Shown: positions 1 to 5,869, counted from the first letter of the stretch. The stretch is DNA of 7,202 nt from Ignavibacteria bacterium (GCA_005877655.1 VBOC01000055.1:1-7202), one strand, 5' to 3'. A program made the numbers and translations. The notes: generated by a model from the letters alone, not told the origin.

Positions 1-118
1 CCGTCACGCGAACTTTGTCATTTTCAAGGATGACCTTACTCTCCTGGGCGTGAAGCTTCAGGATCGGTATGCCTACCGTAAGGATCAATAAAGCATAAAT
101 ACCGAGTGATCGAATCAT
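1..118 (-). CDS. Exported protein, N-terminal fragment (possible cupin)
   Basis: Only the first 39 codons lie in the window; the gene continues past the left edge. The ATG at 116-118 has a good Shine-Dalgarno (AAGGGG, seven bases upstream). The N-terminus is MIRSLGIYALLILTVGIPI, followed by LKLHAQES. This is a short basic start, a hydrophobic stretch of about 15 residues and a likely signal peptidase site after HAQ, so the product is probably exported. The first mature residues, KVILENDKVRVT, resemble the opening strand of small secreted cupin-fold proteins, which often begin with an 'ENDxVRV' motif. That similarity is from memory of the family and rests on about a dozen residues. The gene starts 73 bases after the stop of the glycine-zipper gene on the same strand and could share its transcript. 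Confidence 0.6.
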   Translation of the reverse strand, partial: MIRSLGIYALLILTVGIPILKLHAQESKVILENDKVRVT

Positions 119-191
119 GTGGTATCCCCTTTCAACTCTGCTTATCTAGAAAAGAGCTCTTCGTATCGACTCGCCTCGGAGCGGGAACAAA

Positions 192-365
192 TCATCCCCC
201 GTGATTCGGCTTTTTTGCACCTCGATTCTGCGCATCGATACCGACACCCAGCGCCAACCCAACAGCAATGCCAACGGCGGTCCATGTGGGGATATCCTGA
301 GCCACAGCACCGACAGCCGCTCCAATTCCTGCGCCGATGGCAAGTGCGTATCCTACTTTGAACAT
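192..365 (-). CDS. Small glycine-zipper membrane protein (57 aa)
   Basis: The start is the ATG at 363-365, because AAAGGAG lies seven bases upstream. An in-frame ATG 33 bases earlier has no such site. The 57-residue product is almost entirely two hydrophobic glycine-zipper segments. Residues 5-22 carry G11, G15 and G19 (GxxxGxxxG), and residues 31-43 carry G32, G36 and G40. A short DIPTW turn joins them, and a polar basic tail follows (DAQNRGAKKPNHGG). This predicts a two-helix membrane hairpin that packs closely or oligomerises. Short proteins of this type are common and mostly uncharacterised; some resemble toxin-like or envelope-stress peptides, but nothing here decides a role. It has its own sigma70-type promoter (453-481) and a leader of about 80 bases with a palindrome, so it is probably transcribed independently of the upstream gene. 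Confidence 0.75.
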   Translation of the reverse strand: MFKVGYALAIGAGIGAAVGAVAQDIPTWTAVGIAVGLALGVGIDAQNRGAKKPNHGG

Positions 366-407
366 GCCGCAGCTCCTTTCGTGAATGATGGAATGCATTG
401 AATTGTT

Positions 408-420
408 GTTCGATTCGAAC
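408..420. promoter_or_regulatory. 13-base palindrome in the leader of the glycine-zipper gene
   Basis: GTTCGATTCGAAC is a perfect 6+1+6 inverted repeat. It lies about 26-38 bases downstream of the predicted start site and about 43 bases before the start codon. The position suits an operator that blocks elongation or initiation. The one-base centre makes it a better DNA-binding dyad than an RNA hairpin. Regulation is inferred; a single copy is not proof. Confidence 0.3.
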
Positions 421-452
421 TGCCGAGTGAAGGGCTCCCAGAAGATTGAGAG

Positions 453-481
453 ATGATAGGAAAACTTGATGGGAAAGTCAA
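453..481 (-). promoter_or_regulatory. Sigma70-type promoter for the glycine-zipper gene
   Basis: On the minus strand, TTGACT (476-481) and TATCAT (453-458) are separated by exactly 17 bases. Each hexamer has one mismatch to the TTGACA/TATAAT consensus. It points at the glycine-zipper gene, with the start site predicted near 446 and a leader of about 80 bases. The match was made by eye. It is the best promoter seen in the window. The classic -35/-10 form differs from the -33/-7 promoters known from Bacteroides-type bacteria. Confidence 0.6.
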
Positions 482-617
482 CTATCCGGCTGCAGGGGGA
501 TTTTAACTCGTAAAGCGCAGAAAGAGCGGAAAGAGCGGGAAGATCGCTTACGCTAATCGATAACGCGGGCGCTACTGTTGAGGCATCCCTGCGTAGGTGG
601 GCCCAGAAATCTTTCGT

Positions 618-1556
618 TCAACGAGCCCCGGCTGTACTTCGAGTATTTCCAAAGTCGCGCGGCTTACTCTCTGTTTGTACGGCCTTCTTAGCCGCATTTG
701 AGGGAGCCGGCGGACTAATCGGCGAAGGCGGAGTAATTGGACGGGCAGGAGGGGGTACAAGAATTGGACCACAACAGGTGGGTGGAGGGTAAGGATCGGA
801 AATGGGTGTTGGTATTGGCTGCGAGGCCCACGTAGACTGATCAGAGCCCGCGGATACCACAGGCCTGATGGTCTCAAATACCTGATCTTGAAACACAATA
901 TCGGCTACGGAATTGTCGTCGTCGCGATTACGAATCTGCGATTCAGAAGTTGAGCTGTCGTCGAATGCAAGTACCAGCATTTCTCCTTCCACCCGATACA
1001 CGCCCTTAATCTCGCTCATGCTCGCACGACGATCTCGATGATCCTGAGTGGATGAATACTCGCCGGTATCGCCGGCGGCAGGATAATCAAACACAAATGA
1101 ATGGTCGCCGTCGAACAAAAGGCTCTCCCGGGGGAGCGAGGCATTAGTTGTGGTATAATATGTCCCATGAACCAATTTCTCGGCCTCTCCCGCATCGCTT
1201 TTTCGGTAGGTTCGCGTCGAGCCGTCTGGCAGCGTTAATGTAAGATCGGTTCCATCAAAGTTGTACGGGTAATCCGTCGATCCATTCCCATCCTGAACAC
1301 GAATCGCTTCCGGAATTAACGAATAGTCCGCCGGTTCACGGTCCAGGATCATTTTGTGATCTGATTCGAATACCAATGTCCATTTGTCGCGGTAAGTTCG
1401 ATATTCCCACACTCCTCGAAGCTGGGATAGGGTCCTGTCCGTCAAGAATGAGTCCTGCGCAGACGCTTTGGGGGCCGCGACAGCGACGAGCAGCAGGAGG
1501 GATAGCGAGAACTTCATGAGGCTGCGTCGTACGAAACTCTTTATCTGAACATTCAT
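618..1556 (-). CDS. Secreted protein with two repeated beta-rich modules and a proline-rich tail
   Basis: I do not recognise a named family. The ATG at 1554-1556 is preferred because AGGA sits eight bases upstream. An in-frame ATG at 1565 abuts the same AGG with no spacing. A signal peptide follows a basic lead (MKFSLSLLLLVAVAAPKASAQ, cleavage likely after ASAQ). The mature part begins with a module of about 75 residues (LRGVWEYRTYRDKWTLVFES..., ending DLTLTLPDGSTRTYRK), with alternating strand-like segments of the lipocalin-like kind. A second, related module follows (VHGTYYTTTNAS..., LLFDGDHSFVFDY, IKGVYRVEGEMLVLAF). After that comes a tail of about 80 residues, rich in proline (PYPPPTCCGPILVPPPARP) and ending basic and polar. 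The layout suggests a periplasmic or surface ligand-binding protein with a flexible tether, but the ligand is unknown. The paired cysteines in PPTCCGP are the only cysteines in the mature protein. Confidence 0.75.
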   Translation of the reverse strand: MNVQIKSFVRRSLMKFSLSLLLLVAVAAPKASAQDSFLTDRTLSQLRGVWEYRTYRDKWTLVFESDHKMILDREPADYSLIPEAIRVQDGNGSTDYPYNFDGTDLTLTLPDGSTRTYRKSDAGEAEKLVHGTYYTTTNASLPRESLLFDGDHSFVFDYPAAGDTGEYSSTQDHRDRRASMSEIKGVYRVEGEMLVLAFDDSSTSESQIRNRDDDNSVADIVFQDQVFETIRPVVSAGSDQSTWASQPIPTPISDPYPPPTCCGPILVPPPARPITPPSPISPPAPSNAAKKAVQTESKPRDFGNTRSTAGAR

Positions 1557-1831
1557 GATTGTCATCCTGCGGGTTTGACACGCAATAACAATGCCACATC
1601 CGGGTCTTGGATGAGTTTGAAGAAGGTGCCAAATCAGTCTCTATCGAGGGATTCAACCGGGACGATCCCGGCGATCCATCATGGTAAGTCTCTCTAAACC
1701 AACAGATTGTCTCAAAATGAACGCGCTCGGAGAGATGGACATCTTGTGCACGCGACGATCTGCGGTCACTACTCCTCAAGGATGTTCTCAGAACTCTCCG
1801 GCTAGTATGTCAGTTTGATGGGAGGATTGAT
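1557..1831. other. Intergenic region between the CotH-like gene and the repeat-module gene
   Basis: I see no coding signal on either strand; the ORF that crosses it is in a frame overlapping the next gene and has no family features. Two small inverted repeats are present: CCGGGACGATCCCGG (1657-1671, six-base arms, three-base loop) and GTTCTCAGAAC (1784-1794). Neither is followed by a T-run, so neither makes a convincing intrinsic terminator. I found no good -35/-10 pair for the gene starting at 1556. Confidence 0.45.
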
Positions 1832-3352
1832 TTATTGGGGCAGGAAGAGCCCAAAATACGTTCCCTCGGCGCATTGCTTCTCGGTGATCGATTCGACCGT
1901 CACAAGATTCGCGAAGGGATTGATGTGAGAGGCGACAGGAATCCAACCGCCAGTTCCATGCCAGAAGCAGCGAAGCGAGCGCTCGTCCTTGACTGCTTTT
2001 CCGACCTCGCGATCCATCGAAGATGCGTCGTGATACATCCACTCTAGTTTTCCCGTGAATTTTGCGGCGGCGGGGATGGGCGTGATGCGGAGCCATCGTC
2101 TTTCGATGCGGACACTGTCGAGCCCGCGGATGTGGGAAAGCCAGAGCGTAGCGATCTGGCTTCCGTCGAGTCCGACAAAATGATAGGCCACCCCCGACTT
2201 CGTTGTTTTCACTGTGACGTTATTATTGATCCCGCTCGGGGGATTGATATACGTGGCGAGAAGAAAATTCCTGCGGGCGGTGACATAGTATCTCACGGTC
2301 TGAACGTTGTCGAGAAAGTCCTGGTATGTCCCCCATTTCTGCGAATCGGCCGCCACGTCGGTGTGGATGAGGGCGACGAGGCTGTCGATGCGCGCATCCA
2401 TCCGTTCCTCCGTGAATACCGTACGGAGAATCGTATCAACCCGCCGGCGCAGCGCTTCTCGAAGCGCCGGGTTTTTCCACAGGCGGTCCCGGAGGACGTT
2501 TGACGGTCCCGCAAGCGGGGGAAAACGATAATCAAAACCGTCATTCAATAACGATCCGGGATATGGGACTGCCATGTCGCCGGTGAGCCCCATCGATTCA
2601 TCATAGTCCCAGGGAATGATAACCCACTGCTGTGATCGGCGGGACGGGTCGTGGTACAAATAGTAGTTCTTCGTGTAGGAATCCCCGCTCGAAAGTATGA
2701 TGTTGCCCGCAAACCAGTTATAGACACTGTTGATGTCGAACAGCCTCCCGAGCATGACGGCAAACAAGGAATCGGGCGTTTTGTTGAGCGAGTCCAGCAT
2801 CGACAGGAGATCCGGGTAGTCGTCCTCTTCTCCGATTTCTTTTGGGTAGTAGAGCTTCAGCAATTCCTTCGGTTGAACGGTCAAATCGGCGAGCGAGTAA
2901 AATCCGCCGGCATTATAGAGTGAGGCGGAGGTTTTTCCGTGCAGCGCGAGGAAGTTCTTGTCGACCCTGTCGACTACCGCGTAGAGCCCCTGGTATGCAC
3001 CATTGATGGTGAGCCGGGCATAGGACGCCCGCGGTGCCAGCATGCCGAGATCGGCGAAGAAATCCCAGGAAAGTTTTTCGCGCAGAAACGACTTATCAGT
3101 GTACATCGAGTGGAGGTTCAGTTGATGAACCCCGTTGAAGTGATGCTTTGCGGGAAACTTGATGCGGTAGGATTTCTTTGGAAAGTAACGGTTGGATCGC
3201 CCCTTGAAACGGATCTGAACATCCTTCCACACTTTTCCCGCGTGCTCAAAAGTTGCGGGTAGAACCTCGTTGCTGAATGCAATCTTGAACTCTGGAATCT
3301 GGGCCGAAGCGGTTGCGTGCGCGAGGACGATCGATAGAAGGAGCTTCTTCAA
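1832..3352 (-). CDS. Secreted CotH-family kinase-like protein
   Basis: The start is a TTG giving MKKLLLSIVLAHATASAQ, a clean signal peptide with cleavage after SAQ. The ribosome site is poor (AAAAGG about 15 bases upstream), so the start rests mainly on the signal peptide. The CotH domain spans roughly residues 25-370. It shows IRFKGRS (47-53), KKSYRIKF (59-66), the LTINGAYQGLYAVVDRVDKNFL segment, KNYYLYHD, and IIPWDYDESMG with the D249-Y-D251 pair. In characterised CotH proteins these regions form an atypical protein kinase that binds ATP and phosphorylates Ser residues of spore-coat proteins; many Gram-negative homologues are exported and have unknown targets. Residues 370-506 form a beta-rich C-terminal region I do not recognise. 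The gene begins 51 bases after the HD-domain stop, so co-transcription is likely. Confident on family, not on substrate. Confidence 0.88.
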   Translation of the reverse strand: MKKLLLSIVLAHATASAQIPEFKIAFSNEVLPATFEHAGKVWKDVQIRFKGRSNRYFPKKSYRIKFPAKHHFNGVHQLNLHSMYTDKSFLREKLSWDFFADLGMLAPRASYARLTINGAYQGLYAVVDRVDKNFLALHGKTSASLYNAGGFYSLADLTVQPKELLKLYYPKEIGEEDDYPDLLSMLDSLNKTPDSLFAVMLGRLFDINSVYNWFAGNIILSSGDSYTKNYYLYHDPSRRSQQWVIIPWDYDESMGLTGDMAVPYPGSLLNDGFDYRFPPLAGPSNVLRDRLWKNPALREALRRRVDTILRTVFTEERMDARIDSLVALIHTDVAADSQKWGTYQDFLDNVQTVRYYVTARRNFLLATYINPPSGINNNVTVKTTKSGVAYHFVGLDGSQIATLWLSHIRGLDSVRIERRWLRITPIPAAAKFTGKLEWMYHDASSMDREVGKAVKDERSLRCFWHGTGGWIPVASHINPFANLVTVESITEKQCAEGTYFGLFLPQ

Positions 3353-3400
3353 GGTAGCCGGTGCGGACCTTTTAAAGAATCGGGAAATTGGCAGGCCGGT

Positions 3401-3436
3401 TGCTCAACCTGATCGGTGCTGCTCAAGCTGATCGGT
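3401..3436. repeat. 19-base tandem duplication at the HD-domain stop
   Basis: TGCTCAACCTGATCGGT (3401-3417) and TGCTCAAGCTGATCGGT (3420-3436) differ at one base and lie 19 bases apart. On the coding strand the first copy reads TDQLEQ. Because 19 is not a multiple of three, the second copy is read in another frame and gives HRSG and then the TGA stop. The present C-terminus was thus created by the duplication. Confidence 0.85.
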
Positions 3437-3889
3437 CATGGCCCTTTGCCGAGCTCTCGCCCGCTTCTCGAGTCCGTTGCGCACGACGATCACGGTTCTC
3501 TGGAATGCATGCTCGAAAAGGTCGGCCTTACGCAAAGCGGCAGCGCGCTCGGCAATCGCCTTCGAAACAACGTGCAGATCGAAGTAGACTACACCTTTCT
3601 CCTCGTAGCACCGAATATCGTGAACAACCCTTTTGCCCGACTCGTCGAGAGCATCGGCAATGCGCAGCAGAGCGGCCAGCCGCTTCACCAGGATCTGATC
3701 AGCCTCGTTCAGCCCGTTCAGATGCTGAAATTTCAATTTTATATACGGCTGACGGTGAAGGTACGCGGTATTTGCGACGATCTCTTTGTCATGTTCGGGG
3801 ATTGAGTCAAAGTGATGCTCCATGATGGCCTTAAATGTGAACTCTTCATGCCGGGATTCCGATAAGGCATGTCCGATGTCATGGAGCAT
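3404..3889 (-). CDS. Ppx/GppA-type HD domain (C-terminal part of a split protein)
   Basis: The ATG-initiated ORF gives 161 residues and opens directly in the MLHDIGH motif. It continues with HHF, IVANTAYLHRQ, and VKRLAALLRIADALDES. The order matches the HD domain at the C-terminus of exopolyphosphatase/guanosine pentaphosphatase (Ppx/GppA) proteins, where LHDIGH and LLRIADxLDxS are typical. Open coding continues upstream of the ATG to at least 4003 (HDFDHPRKVAELAVSLFDQT). This is the family's first helix, so starting at the ATG would cut the domain. No ATG, GTG or TTG lies in frame there, and upstream of 4003 the frame becomes meaningless while the neighbouring frame encodes kinase sequence. 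I infer that this was fused to the kinase-like domains and is now separated by a one-base frame change. The metal-binding His-Asp is intact. The last residues come from a 19-base tandem duplication (3401-3436). Confidence 0.75.
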   Translation of the reverse strand: MLHDIGHALSESRHEEFTFKAIMEHHFDSIPEHDKEIVANTAYLHRQPYIKLKFQHLNGLNEADQILVKRLAALLRIADALDESGKRVVHDIRCYEEKGVVYFDLHVVSKAIAERAAALRKADLFEHAFQRTVIVVRNGLEKRARARQRAMTDQLEQHRSG

Positions 3890-4884
3890 CGCCGAATAGA
3901 GCAGCAGCCTCCGTTCGCGCTTCCCGAAGCCGTGGAGACCTGCCGTCTGGTCGAAAAGGGAAACCGCGAGCTCTGCGACTTTTCTCGGGTGGTCGAAGTC
4001 GTGATCGTTTCTCCTTGTTGGAGCGCCGGGAGAATCATTGGCCGGAGATCTGCAAGAATATGCTGATGTGGTTCTTTTCCTGTTTCCGTTACCGGTATCC
4101 TTTGCCAGCCATCTCTCCCGGCCAATGCACGATAGACCGCTGCGATCCCGGCGTCAGCCGAGCTGTCATTTGTGGCCGTCCTCGTTGCATTATTGGGAGA
4201 CTTTATAGAACGCGGCGGTGATCTTTTCGCAATAACGCGGGCGAGCGCATCATCGAGGAAGAACGTCAGATCCGGCTTGATATGAAAAACGTGGAACATC
4301 GTCTTGAACCACCCTGGCTCGAAGCCGTTTGTGACTCCTTCGGCATACAGGCTCGAGAGGTATCCGTCCATGATCACTAGAGCACCCGACTCTAGTGCGG
4401 GAATGATCAGTTGCTCGTAGTACAATGCTATCTCCGACGCGGCCAGGAAAACCTTCGCCGGCAAAGAGAGTGATGTTTTTCTGAGCGCCTTGCGGGTGAG
4501 TTTGATTCCGATCCACGAATTGCCCAAAGACGCCAATCGCACATCGTATCCCTCTGTCAAGAGCTCATTATAGATGAGGTTTGTCTGCATGGTCGAGGCG
4601 ATTTTGTCCGATCCTTCGATGACAACGAGTCGGCCCGGAAAGGAATGCTTTACAAGCGCCGTGAACGGATCAGGCTCCGATTTCCCCTCTGACCTATCCG
4701 ATTTCCCCTCTGACCTATCCGATTTCGCCTTTGACGCCTCCGATGAACGATTGAATTCTGCGCCACGCGTGAATCCAGTCCTGTGGCCGTTCCCGTTTCT
4801 CCATTCTTTCAGATGCTCTTCGACGATCGAAGATACGTAGTCATGAACCTGAGCGATCGGGGCTGAGGCGTCGATTTTGATCAA
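3739..4884 (-). CDS. Second thymidylate-kinase-like domain, inactive P-loop (middle part of a split protein)
   Basis: Coordinates follow the open frame from a TTG; that start has no ribosome site and is actually a Leu codon inside the end of the preceding kinase domain. Residues 1-28 (IKIDASAPIAQVHDYVSSIVEEHLKEW) complete that domain. Residues 29-80 are a polar linker with SDRSEGK repeats. Residues 84-293 form a second nucleoside-monophosphate-kinase fold (GRLVVIEGSDKIASTMQ, LVIMDGY, DLTFFLDD). The P-loop is decayed: against GxxGxGKT it reads G91-SDKIAST, with the catalytic Lys replaced by Ser97, and the DRY motif is DGY (173-175). It is probably a pseudokinase. A Ser/Asn-rich insert (RSPPRSIKSPNNATRT) sits where the lid would be. 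Residues from about 294 onward, including the ORF's whole C-terminus, are out-of-frame readings of the HD domain and should be ignored. Confidence 0.65.
   Translation of the reverse strand: MIKIDASAPIAQVHDYVSSIVEEHLKEWRNGNGHRTGFTRGAEFNRSSEASKAKSDRSEGKSDRSEGKSEPDPFTALVKHSFPGRLVVIEGSDKIASTMQTNLIYNELLTEGYDVRLASLGNSWIGIKLTRKALRKTSLSLPAKVFLAASEIALYYEQLIIPALESGALVIMDGYLSSLYAEGVTNGFEPGWFKTMFHVFHIKPDLTFFLDDALARVIAKRSPPRSIKSPNNATRTATNDSSADAGIAAVYRALAGRDGWQRIPVTETGKEPHQHILADLRPMILPALQQGETITTSTTREKSQSSRFPFSTRRQVSTASGSANGGCCSIRRCSMTSDMPYRNPGMKSSHLRPSWSITLTQSPNMTKRSSQIPRTFTVSRI
4676..4738. repeat. Three tandem 21-base repeats coding for a linker
   Basis: Two identical 21-base units (4676-4696 and 4697-4717) and a third diverged unit (4718-4738) encode the heptad GKSDRSE in the polar linker between the two kinase-like domains. 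The unit length is a multiple of three, so copy-number change keeps the frame. The repeated residues are highly charged and predict a disordered tether. Confidence 0.9.
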
Positions 4885-4935
4885 TCCGAAGTCAGCCTGA
4901 ATCCTGTCATATTCGGCGGAGACCCTTGACTGGAA

Positions 4936-5532
4936 TTACCTGAAGGAGTGCCGCGCGTTTTCCTGCCGGATGACGTCCATCCCCGATTCGTAGTAGCCGG
5001 GGGGATTGCCGCCGTTGCGGTCGACGATTCGCCCGAGTGTTTCTTCAACCGAAGCGGTGCAGTAAAATGCCAGATCGGGCGTTGGAGCAAGAGCATACAG
5101 GCTTTCCACCCACCGTCTATCCACATTGCGCGAGAGATCGCGCGCAAGCGCAGTATAGGCGTATCGATCGGCGATCACGATTGCGCCCTCCTGGAGCGCC
5201 GGCATGATGATATTCTCCAGCCGGTACATGAAGTCCGCCGCGTGCAGCGTGCTATAGAGGTAGGGGGTGAGAAGTTTTGCTTTTTTCGCTCGCTTAATCG
5301 CCTTGGAAATGAGGCGGGAGGAATTCCAGGTTGTGATGACGACGGGAAAGGCCTTCTTCCTCAAGTCCCGCGCGAGCAGTTCAATCTGAGTCGTCTTTCC
5401 GGCACCGTCCAGCCCCTCGAAAACGATAAGCCGGCCCGGGGCGTTTTTGCCGAAGGTCCCTTCGCGAGTTGCCGGGTTAGGCGATCCGTCGAGTATCAGA
5501 GAATCATGCCAGAAGTTGAGGCTACTTTCCAC
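4936..5532 (-). CDS. Thymidylate-kinase-like P-loop domain, cut short by an in-frame TAA
   Basis: The GTG start at 5530-5532 is the first possible one after an in-frame TGA; no clear ribosome site is visible. About 33 extra N-terminal residues precede GRLIVFEGLDGAGKTTQ, with an intact P-loop at 40-47 (K46, T47). DRY is at 122-124 and SGMDVIRQENARHSFR ends the ORF. The region after the P-loop reads TTWNSS, not the TREPGGT of true dTMP kinases, so the substrate may not be dTMP. As I recall it, this matches a subfamily of 'thymidylate kinase' genes that often occur as pairs. The stop at 4936-4938 falls within SFR-(stop)-FQSRVSAEYDRIQADFG, where the family has a residue such as Lys and then continues. 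The same frame goes on for the missing last 60 or so residues, so one base (AAA or GAA to TAA) could explain it. Confidence 0.75.
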   Translation of the reverse strand: MESSLNFWHDSLILDGSPNPATREGTFGKNAPGRLIVFEGLDGAGKTTQIELLARDLRKKAFPVVITTWNSSRLISKAIKRAKKAKLLTPYLYSTLHAADFMYRLENIIMPALQEGAIVIADRYAYTALARDLSRNVDRRWVESLYALAPTPDLAFYCTASVEETLGRIVDRNGGNPPGYYESGMDVIRQENARHSFR

Positions 5533-5867
5533 GGGTAATGTAATAAATCTACGAAAGAGATGGCAGATGCGGTGTGATAATCGTCAGACCGAATCATTCG
5601 AAACTGCTCAAAATGAGGGTATCGCGGAACGGTCGGGGATTCGGAGAGAAGATCCGGTCACTGCAGGCCGGGGAAATTCCCCGGTCGAGATTGCTGCGTC
5701 ACTTGCGGGCGAGATTCGGGACGGTGCCGGCTTTCAGGGTCGGTGCCGGCCGGCGAATTCGACCGGCGATCGGCAGATGATGTGTGACTAGCGGTACGCG
5801 GGATGTCAGAGGATGCGGGCAGCTATCTAGCCGAGAATCCTGCCTGTCTGACTGACTGACTGCCTGA
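5533..5867. other. 335-base spacer without a gene
   Basis: No reading frame here has family features or a coding look. It holds CCGGGGAAATTCCCCGG (5668-5684, a perfect 8+1+8 palindrome), a direct repeat of CGGTGCCGGC (5722-5731 and 5741-5750) and a CTGA microsatellite at its left-hand end beside the M61 stop. I see no intrinsic terminator with a T-run and no clear -35/-10 pair for the kinase-like gene starting at 5532, although its promoter most likely lies here. Confidence 0.55.
5668..5684. promoter_or_regulatory. 17-base palindrome in the spacer before the kinase-like gene
   Basis: CCGGGGAAATTCCCCGG is a perfect inverted repeat with an AT-rich centre, about 135 bases upstream of the GTG at 5532. 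It could be an operator-type dyad, or a six-base GC hairpin with a five-base loop. No T-run follows on either strand, so it is not a standard terminator. The role is unknown. Confidence 0.35.
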
Positions 5868-5869
5868 CT
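5842..5869. repeat. Imperfect CTGA/CAGT tetranucleotide repeat
   Basis: Seven four-base units of the CTGA type, with three perfect units in the centre (CTGACTGACTGA) and diverged flanks (GCCTGT, GCCTGA). The tract overlaps the TAG stop of the M61 gene (5868-5870) and runs on beyond it. Tracts of this kind can change length by slippage. Confidence 0.8.

Larger units (their letters stand above)
399..617. other. Intergenic region between the repeat-module protein and the glycine-zipper gene
   Basis: This non-coding spacer holds the promoter and palindrome listed separately. A purine-rich tract at 519-546 contains two adjacent copies of GAAAGAGCG (520-528 and 529-537) and, next to them, the self-complementary CGCTTACGC-like segment. 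I see no convincing intrinsic terminator (GC stem plus T-run) for the gene ending at 618. Confidence 0.5.
3404..5532 (-). pseudogene. Probable single gene: kinase-like + pseudokinase-like + HD domain, broken by a stop and a frameshift
   Basis: The three ORFs read as one protein of about 709 residues. Part one and part two share a frame and are divided only by TAA at 4936-4938, with family-typical sequence directly on both sides. Part two and part three are joined by a change of one base near 4003-4012. There, part two's sequence ...LRPMILPALQQGETIT stops making sense exactly where HDFDHPRKVAELAV begins in the next frame. Neither downstream part has a start codon with a ribosome site. No slippery heptamer of the X XXY YYZ kind is seen at the frame change, which argues against programmed slippage. 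Either the gene is decaying, or two base errors in the sequence split it. A functional split into three polypeptides is possible but unsupported. Confidence 0.6.

Noticed and set aside
152..161. AAGAGCTCTT as a terminator between the glycine-zipper gene and the cupin-like gene
   Set aside because: It is a palindrome with no loop, so it cannot form a normal terminator hairpin.
1575..1580. TTGACA on the plus strand as a promoter -35 box
   Set aside because: No matching -10 box lies 16-18 bases downstream and no plus-strand gene follows.
1657..1671. CCGGGACGATCCCGG hairpin as a terminator for the CotH-like gene
   Set aside because: The six-base stem has no T-run on either strand and lies about 160 bases past the stop.
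1336..1779. 147-residue minus-strand ORF covering part of the 1557-1831 spacer
   Set aside because: It overlaps the signal-peptide gene in another frame, has a composition typical of an out-of-frame reading, and lacks recognisable motifs.
3388..3825. Plus-strand ORFs opposite the HD domain
   Set aside because: They mirror a strand with intact LHDIGH and LLRIADALDES motifs.
4676..4738. Tandem repeats as a CRISPR array
   Set aside because: The units are directly adjacent with no spacers, and they are in frame within coding sequence.
4948..5538. 196-residue plus-strand ORF opposite the kinase-like gene
   Set aside because: It is the antisense shadow of a domain with clear P-loop and DRY motifs and has no family features of its own.
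5447..5791. Plus-strand ORFs in the spacer before the kinase-like gene
   Set aside because: They are Arg/Gly-rich chance frames with no ribosome site and no motif.
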